Below, piece after piece: positions 59,625 to 64,000 of a stretch of 64,000 nt of DNA. The stretch is from Streptomyces sp. NBC_01750 (lineage in GTDB: Bacteria; Actinomycetota; Actinomycetes; Streptomycetales; Streptomycetaceae), in NCBI RefSeq assembly GCF_035918095.1, contig NZ_CP109137.1, positions 5,458,001 to 5,522,000 on the forward strand, written 5' to 3'. The notes beneath the pieces are model-generated. The model saw only the letters and a program-made list of their open reading frames with translations, made no database searches and had not been told where the DNA came from. Each line of letters starts with the position of its first letter. The first letter of the stretch is position 1. Both the position numbers and the translations under genes were made by a program.

Positions 59625-62117
59625 CTACCTGTCGCGCCTCAGCTGAGCCGTGATCGTGCGGTCGGTGATCCGCTCGTCGTCGGCAAGCAGAAACGCCTTC
59701 GACATGATCACCGACAGCTGCCCGCCGTCCTCCTCGAAGGGAAGGAAGAGCCGCTCCCCGCTCCCGCCGACCGCCGACCGGTCCACCACGATGCAGAGAT
59801 AGGCGTCGTTGGGCTCCATCAGGATGTTGCCCGAGCCGAGATGGATCTTGTACGTGCGGAGCTCGCCGCGCACTCGCAGGAAGCGGTCCGTGAGCTCCAC
59901 GCGGTCCGCGATCCGGGTCCGCGGCAGCAGCCGGGCCAGCGACTCCCGCCGTATCCGCGCCGATTCGCCGAGCTCGCCGAACGCCCAGCCTTCCCAGTAC
60001 CCGTCGTACGCGCGCTCTTCACCACGGTCCCGCCACTGCGGGTCCGCCCCGATCGACGCGACTCCGACGAACAGGTCCGCGTCCCGCATCGCCTCCGTCA
60101 GCACCAGCGGCGGTACGGCAGTGAGGTCGGCCCGCTCCCATGGTCCACGTGCCCCGTGCCGCCGCTCGAAGCGCAGCTGGTCCGTTGAGCACAGGGACGC
60201 CGTACCGCCGTCCGACCGCTGCTCGGCCAGCTCGAGATGGAACCGGGCGCGCCAGAACACGCCGTCGGAGGTGTTCAGCTGACCGGCGCGCGGCAGCTCC
60301 CGCACCATCTCCGCCGCGTATCCGTCGCTGAAGTACCCCAGGTGGTTGCCCAGCCAGCCGCGCTCCACCATCAGCGCCTTCGCCTGGTTGTAGCGCAGGA
60401 TGTGGCCGGCGAAGCGGTTGGAGTAGGCGCGCGTCTCCTCCTCGGCCGGGGTGAGCGGATAGACCTCCCGGAAGGCCTGCTTGAACGGCTGACGGAGCTC
60501 GCGCTCGGCGAGCTCCTCGCGCCAGATCCGTATCTCGTCGGCGTCGGCGCGCACGGGGTGCCAGAGCCGCAGCACGGCGCTGTCCGTCACCGGGGCCGCC
60601 GTGCCGTCCGCCCCGACCAGCACCCAGCCGCCCGCCGTACGCTCAGGCAGTCCGGCGATCCACGGCTCGCCGCCGTCCGCGCTCGTCTCCCAGAGCAGGC
60701 CGCGGGCCATCGCGCCGGTCACCGGATGGTCGATGTAGTACCGCTTCCAGTCGCCGGACGCCCACTGGGTGCCCGCCATCAGATGCTCCTCGAGCCGCGC
60801 GCGCTCGACCGGCAGGAGCGCGCGCAGCTGCTTCAGCGCGGCGCGGACCTGTGTCAGTTGTTCGCCGAATTCCTCCCGGACCGCCTTCGGCGCGGACTTG
60901 AGCACCCGGCCCTGCGGCCCCCGGAAGGAGAGCGTGGCCGTCGCGAAAGCGGTGATCGACAGCACCGCGGTGTAGTCGCCGAGAGGCTCCTCGCGGATGC
61001 CGCGGGCATCGAGGCCGACGGACGGCACGGCCCGCTCCCTGAGCATCGACGGCGTGATTCCACCGCGCTCGGCGACAGCCTGCAGGGAGGCGGTGATGCC
61101 TTTGAGCACCGTGCGGTTGCGGATCTTGCGCTGGAGCCGGCCGAGCCGGTCGACGGCCTGCTCGCCCTGTGTGCCGCCGAAGGCCGAGAGCACTGCGACC
61201 GCGGTCGTGGCCAACCTGCCGCTGCGGCAGTCGCCGCCGGAACCGCCCGTCCCCGTGCCTGAGTTGAGCGCGACCGCGCCGACGGCCGGCACCACCCAGT
61301 CCGCCTCGACGTCCGCGGCCGCCCACAACAGCCCGCGCAGCAGCCGGGTGTTGCCCTCCGCCGCGATCCCCCGCACGGTGTACGGGCCGACCCAGGCGGG
61401 CGCCGCCACCGAATGCTCCCGCTGCCCCGCCATCCCCTCCAGCAGCGCCCGTACCACGCCGGGACCGCCCTCCGCGCGGTCCAGCAGCGCCGCCGCCTCC
61501 TTGCGCCACCGCTTGGTGGCGCGCAGCTTGTCCTGCCCCATGCAGTGCCACAGGAGGTCGTTGACGCCGGGAGCGGCGAGCAGCGCGCCGTGGGCCGCCC
61601 GCATCGCGGGTCCGTAATCGTCGAAGGCGTCGAGCAGCTCGTCCGACAGCCCGGTGGCGTCGGGCTCCGTCCCCGCCAGCTCGTCGAGCTGCTCCCGCAT
61701 CGTCTCGGACCGGACCCCCGCGAACGGCATCCATCGGCGCAGCGACCGCACCAGCCCCCGGTCGTACGCCCCCGCCGCGCGGGCCGCCGCCAGTGCGGGC
61801 CCCACCAGCGGCACGAACTCCCCCAACAGGGTGGGCAGATCGACCTGGGCATCCTTGCCGGCCAGCCGCCCGAGCAGCTCGTCGGCCTGCTGCGCGGTCC
61901 AGTCGAGCTGCCGCGACGCCATCCAGCCCAGCGCCTCCCGATTGACCTCGTCCGCGCCGCCGTCGATGACGTTCTGGTGGAACCAGAGCGCGGCCTGCCG
62001 CTGCTCGGGCTCCTCCAGGGACTCCAGGAGCTCCCGCACCGGCCGCCCCTCGCCCGTGCGCTCCTGCCACCCCGCCTCGTACAGCCGGGTCTCCAGGCCG
62101 TCCGTCATCGCCGTCAT
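59625..62117 (-). CDS. DUF4132 family protein (E. coli YehI/MolR-like) under a damage promoter
   Basis: 830 residues, cytoplasmic, no signal or membrane segment. The ATG at 62117 follows GGGGAGGGG. The N-terminal two thirds are helical, leucine- and alanine-rich and HEAT-like (for example VVRALLEGMAGQREHSV, RLGRLQRKIRNRTVLKGITASLQAVAE). The C-terminal part carries the DUF4132 domain with HPVRADADEIRIWREEL, FKQAFREVYPLTPAEEETRAYSNRFAGH (core REVYPLTPAEE) and RYNQAKALMVERGW. No N-terminal WGR domain is seen, unlike some family members. In E. coli the equivalent genes neighbour yehL, yehM, yehP and yehQ. Here it lies 50 kb from them but has the same TTGTCAGTG promoter element. Confidence 0.85.
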   Translation of the reverse strand: MTAMTDGLETRLYEAGWQERTGEGRPVRELLESLEEPEQRQAALWFHQNVIDGGADEVNREALGWMASRQLDWTAQQADELLGRLAGKDAQVDLPTLLGEFVPLVGPALAAARAAGAYDRGLVRSLRRWMPFAGVRSETMREQLDELAGTEPDATGLSDELLDAFDDYGPAMRAAHGALLAAPGVNDLLWHCMGQDKLRATKRWRKEAAALLDRAEGGPGVVRALLEGMAGQREHSVAAPAWVGPYTVRGIAAEGNTRLLRGLLWAAADVEADWVVPAVGAVALNSGTGTGGSGGDCRSGRLATTAVAVLSAFGGTQGEQAVDRLGRLQRKIRNRTVLKGITASLQAVAERGGITPSMLRERAVPSVGLDARGIREEPLGDYTAVLSITAFATATLSFRGPQGRVLKSAPKAVREEFGEQLTQVRAALKQLRALLPVERARLEEHLMAGTQWASGDWKRYYIDHPVTGAMARGLLWETSADGGEPWIAGLPERTAGGWVLVGADGTAAPVTDSAVLRLWHPVRADADEIRIWREELAERELRQPFKQAFREVYPLTPAEEETRAYSNRFAGHILRYNQAKALMVERGWLGNHLGYFSDGYAAEMVRELPRAGQLNTSDGVFWRARFHLELAEQRSDGGTASLCSTDQLRFERRHGARGPWERADLTAVPPLVLTEAMRDADLFVGVASIGADPQWRDRGEERAYDGYWEGWAFGELGESARIRRESLARLLPRTRIADRVELTDRFLRVRGELRTYKIHLGSGNILMEPNDAYLCIVVDRSAVGGSGERLFLPFEEDGGQLSVIMSKAFLLADDERITDRTITAQLRRDR

Positions 62118-62152
62118 CGTGCCGGTCCCCTCCCCGAGCTCAACTCCTGTCG

Positions 62153-62175
62153 ACGGTACGGCGCACCACTGACAA
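62153..62175 (-). promoter_or_regulatory. PafBC-type (RecA-NDp) promoter of the DUF4132 gene
   Basis: On the minus strand TTGTCAGTG (62175-62167), 8 bp, TACCGT (62158-62153): a perfect match to TTGTCRGTG-N8-TAnnnT. Transcription would start near 62146, about 29 nt before the ATG. Confidence 0.85.
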
Positions 62176-62349
62176 CGGCCCCGGCGGCCCCCAACCGGCG
62201 TACTCGCGTAACCGCCGCTGTGCCGAGGCACGCCGCGCCCACCACGACCGCACGGAGCACCGTGACTGGACCGACGGGCATGTGGAGCGATGGAAGCCCG
62301 TCCTGCCCGGCGTCCATCCCGATCTCGATCCGACGTCGATCCCGATCCC

Positions 62350-62397
62350 GATCCCGATCTCGACCCCGGCGTCGATCCCGATCTCGACCCCGGCGTC
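62350..62397. repeat. 24-bp tandem repeat in a GATC(C/T)CG-rich tract
   Basis: Two perfect 24-bp copies (62350-62373 and 62374-62397), flanked by 6-bp CCCGAT runs from 62338. They lie in the 333-bp gap between DUF4132 and the end of the SMP-30 gene. No gene is seen there apart from the DUF4132 promoter. Confidence 0.8.
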
Positions 62398-62450
62398 GGG
62401 GGCGCGGTCGTCCGGATGAAGAGGCTCACCGTCCGACTTGCTGCGCCGCA

Positions 62451-63374
62451 TCATGCTCGTCGCCGAGCACCCGTCACCGACATCACCAGCGAGTACAGAC
62501 TCGTCGTCGCCGTGATGAACAGCCGGTTGTTCTTGGGACCGCCGAAGGTGATGTTGGAGACCGCCTCGGGGACGACGATCCGGCCGATCAGGGTGCCGTC
62601 CGGGTCGTAGCAGTGCACTCCGCCGTCCATTGCGGCCGCCCACAGCCGGCCCTCGTCGTCGAAGCGGATGTTGTCGAAACGGCTGATGCCGTCCGCCGCT
62701 TCGGCGAAGACCTTGCCGTCCGAGAGGGTGCCGTTCTCGCGTACGTCGAAGACGCGGATCTGGCCGGCGCGCGTGTCGGAGACGTACAACTGCCGCTCGT
62801 CGATCGAGAAGACCAGGCCGTTGGGGCCGCCGAAGCCGTCGGCGACCAGGCGGACCTCGCCCGTCGCCGGATCCACGCGATAGACGTTGCAGGCGCCGAT
62901 CTCGCTCTCGGCGCGGAAGCCCTCGTAGTCGCTGGTGATGCCGAAGTCCGGGTCGGAGAACCAGACCGAGCCGTCGGACCGTACGGCCGCGTCGTTCGGG
63001 CTGTTGAGGCGCTTGCCCTCGAAGCGGTCGGCGAGGACGGTGAGCGTGCCGTCCGGTTCGGTGCGGGTCACGCGCCGGTTGCCCTGCTCGCAGTTGATCA
63101 ACCGGCCCTCGCGGTCGAGCGTGTTGCCGTTGCTGTGGCCGGCCGGAGAGCGGAAGAGGCTGATCGCGCCCGTCGCCTCGTCCCAGCGCAGCATGCGGTC
63201 GTTGGGGATGTCGCTCCAGATCAGCTGCCGCCAGGCGGGCAGATAGAGCGGGCCCTCGGCCCAGCGGCAGTCGTCGTGGAGCGTCTCCAGCCGCTCGTCG
63301 CCGTTGGCGCACCGTCCGGTACGGAAGCGATCGTCCAGGATCTCGTATATCGAGGGGCGGGTAATGCTGGACAT
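62451..63374 (-). CDS. SMP-30/gluconolactonase-family hydrolase
   Basis: 307 residues from the ATG at 63374 (GGAGG seven bases upstream). It is a six-bladed beta-propeller of the SMP-30/LRE family. The metal-binding glutamate is in WAEGPLY, followed by HSNGNTLDREGRL, the Asn of LNSPNDAAVRSDGSVWFSDPDFG (core NSPNDA) and the catalytic Asp region GGPNGLVFS...LYVSD. It probably hydrolyses a sugar lactone in the cytoplasm. It is divergent from an Lrp-type regulator 65 bp away, the likely controller of the gene. Confidence 0.9.
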   Translation of the reverse strand: MSSITRPSIYEILDDRFRTGRCANGDERLETLHDDCRWAEGPLYLPAWRQLIWSDIPNDRMLRWDEATGAISLFRSPAGHSNGNTLDREGRLINCEQGNRRVTRTEPDGTLTVLADRFEGKRLNSPNDAAVRSDGSVWFSDPDFGITSDYEGFRAESEIGACNVYRVDPATGEVRLVADGFGGPNGLVFSIDERQLYVSDTRAGQIRVFDVRENGTLSDGKVFAEAADGISRFDNIRFDDEGRLWAAAMDGGVHCYDPDGTLIGRIVVPEAVSNITFGGPKNNRLFITATTSLYSLVMSVTGARRRA

Positions 63375-63405
63375 GATCTGGACCTCCAAGTCCATTACTG
63401 AACAA

Positions 63406-63435
63406 CATACTGTGGAGTATCCGTATCGCAGTATG
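63406..63435. promoter_or_regulatory. Inverted repeat between the SMP-30 and Lrp genes
   Basis: CATACTG (63406-63412) and CAGTATG (63429-63435) are perfect complements with centres 23 bp apart, about two helical turns, in the only space between the divergent genes. This is a plausible Lrp operator controlling both. Confidence 0.5.
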
Positions 63436-63439
63436 AGGT

Positions 63440-63895
63440 ATGGTCGCAAGCGTGGATGACATCGATCGTGAGCTCGTGGCCCTGCTCCAGCAGGACGCCA
63501 CCCAGGCCTACTCCGCGCTGGGCAAGGCCGTCGGTCTCTCGGCCGGCGCCGCGCACGAGCGGGTGCGGAAACTGCGCGAGCGCGGTGTCATCCGCCGTAC
63601 GACGGTGGAGGTGGACCCGGCGGCGCTGGGGCGAGGCGTACTCGCCTTCGTCATGGTCGAATCGTCCGCCTGGATGGGGGAGTCGGGCGCGGCGTTCGCG
63701 GCGATCTCCGAGATCCAGGAGGCGCACATCATCGCGGGCAGCGCGTCCGTACTGGTGAAGGTGCGCACCGCCACCACCGAGCAGCTCCAGGACGTACTGC
63801 GGCGGTTGTACGCCATCGAGGGCGTCAGCGGGACGCAGGCCACCGTCTCGCTGGAGACCTTCTTCGAGCGGCCGGTCTCCCCCGGTCAGGACTGA
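63440..63895 (+). CDS. Lrp/AsnC-family transcriptional regulator
   Basis: 151 residues, the normal family length. The N-terminal winged helix is seen as DRELVALLQQDATQAYSALGKAVGLSAGAAHERVRKLRERGVI (core LGKAVGLSAGAAHERVRKL). A short linker and the RAM ligand-binding domain follow, with HIIAGSASVLVKVR and VSGTQATVSLETFF. The ATG at 63440 is used; an in-frame GTG at 63452 is a good alternative. It is divergent from the SMP-30-family gene and the 30-bp region between them has an inverted repeat, so it probably controls that gene, with a lactone- or sugar-derived or amino-acid effector. Confidence 0.9.
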   Translation: MVASVDDIDRELVALLQQDATQAYSALGKAVGLSAGAAHERVRKLRERGVIRRTTVEVDPAALGRGVLAFVMVESSAWMGESGAAFAAISEIQEAHIIAGSASVLVKVRTATTEQLQDVLRRLYAIEGVSGTQATVSLETFFERPVSPGQD

Positions 63896-63918
63896 TTGTC
63901 AGTGGCGGCTTCTACTGT
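63896..63918 (+). promoter_or_regulatory. PafBC-type promoter of the right-edge gene
   Basis: TTGTCAGTG (63896-63904), 8 bp, TACTGT (63913-63918): a perfect match. The -10 box ends 7 nt before the ATG at 63926, so transcription starts at or next to the A of the start codon. The promoter begins one base past the Lrp stop. Confidence 0.82.
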
Positions 63919-63925
63919 TCTCGGC

Positions 63926-64000
63926 ATGGGAATGGTGACCTTCGTCGACGAGACGACATCGGGGGAACGCCGCGACGCTCTGGGACTGGAAGTCGCGGAG
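63926..64000 (+). CDS. Start of a leaderless, damage-promoter-driven gene of unknown function
   Basis: Only 25 codons are visible (MGMVTFVDETTSGERRDALG...). There is no ribosome-binding site. The start codon coincides with the transcription start predicted from the PafBC-type promoter, so the message is probably leaderless, like that of the SWIM gene. The segment is acidic and shows no signal peptide. The next-but-one gene upstream on the other strand is DUF4132, controlled by the same element, so it may belong to the same system. Identity cannot be decided from this fragment. Confidence 0.6.
   Translation, partial: MGMVTFVDETTSGERRDALGLEVAE

Overview
The window is very GC-rich chromosomal DNA from a Streptomyces or a close relative. 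The evidence is strong third-position G/C bias, many GTG starts, TAGGCT/TACAGT-type -10 boxes, members of Streptomyces-only families (SCO4848 family, DUF3017, DUF6350) and a gene order that, from memory, follows the S. coelicolor SCO4798-SCO4850 region. It is mostly core chromosome. I see no insertion sequence, prophage, CRISPR array, tRNA or rRNA.

Layout. 1-2494: start of a probable cell-wall hydrolase, a secreted lipase and a small B12-binding mutase subunit. 2835-10869: two divergent operons, SWIM protein-DUF5691 leftward and MoxR ATPase-DUF5682-VWA rightward. They share a 13-bp inverted repeat whose two arms are both PafBC-type (RecA-NDp) DNA-damage promoter elements. The same element precedes a DUF4132 gene (59625-62117) and a gene cut by the right edge (63926). 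The set resembles the E. coli yehI/L/M/P/Q genes and looks like one dispersed, damage-inducible system. 10965-12944: two secreted low-complexity proteins. 13338-15422: sucCD. 15517-19624: an XRE/sigma-like membrane regulator and two membrane proteins. 19866-24728: purN-purH, folD and two membrane proteins. 24838-28770: NADP isocitrate dehydrogenase, an XRE-DUF2690 membrane protein and malate dehydrogenase.

29251-36428 is a choline-to-glycine-betaine osmoprotection operon: betaine aldehyde dehydrogenase, a choline-oxidase-like flavoprotein and an ABC importer with both permease units fused. 36487-45035: a PEP-mutase-family enzyme, an AhpD-like protein divergent from a MocR regulator, an EamA transporter, a YgiB/YgiC-like pair, ornithine aminotransferase, and glyA behind a probable ZTP riboswitch. 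With purH, purN and folD nearby, purine and one-carbon metabolism is well represented. 45169-49219: a secreted membrane protein, an ECF sigma factor with its coupled partner, trpS and a 2'-5' RNA ligase-like protein.

49325-53240 holds homologues of the whole decaprenyl-phosphoryl-ribose/arabinose precursor route (DprE2, DprE1, PAP2 phosphatase, UbiA-type synthase), unexpected in an organism without mycobacterial arabinogalactan. 53378-58110: a BrkB-family protein, a D,D-carboxypeptidase, a metallophosphoesterase, and a three-gene TetR operon with two perfect TTGAAC-RYGT-TCAA-type palindromes at its promoter. 59100-59620 is a repeat-rich non-coding stretch. The window ends with DUF4132, an SMP-30 family enzyme, its divergent Lrp regulator and the start of a leaderless damage-promoter gene.
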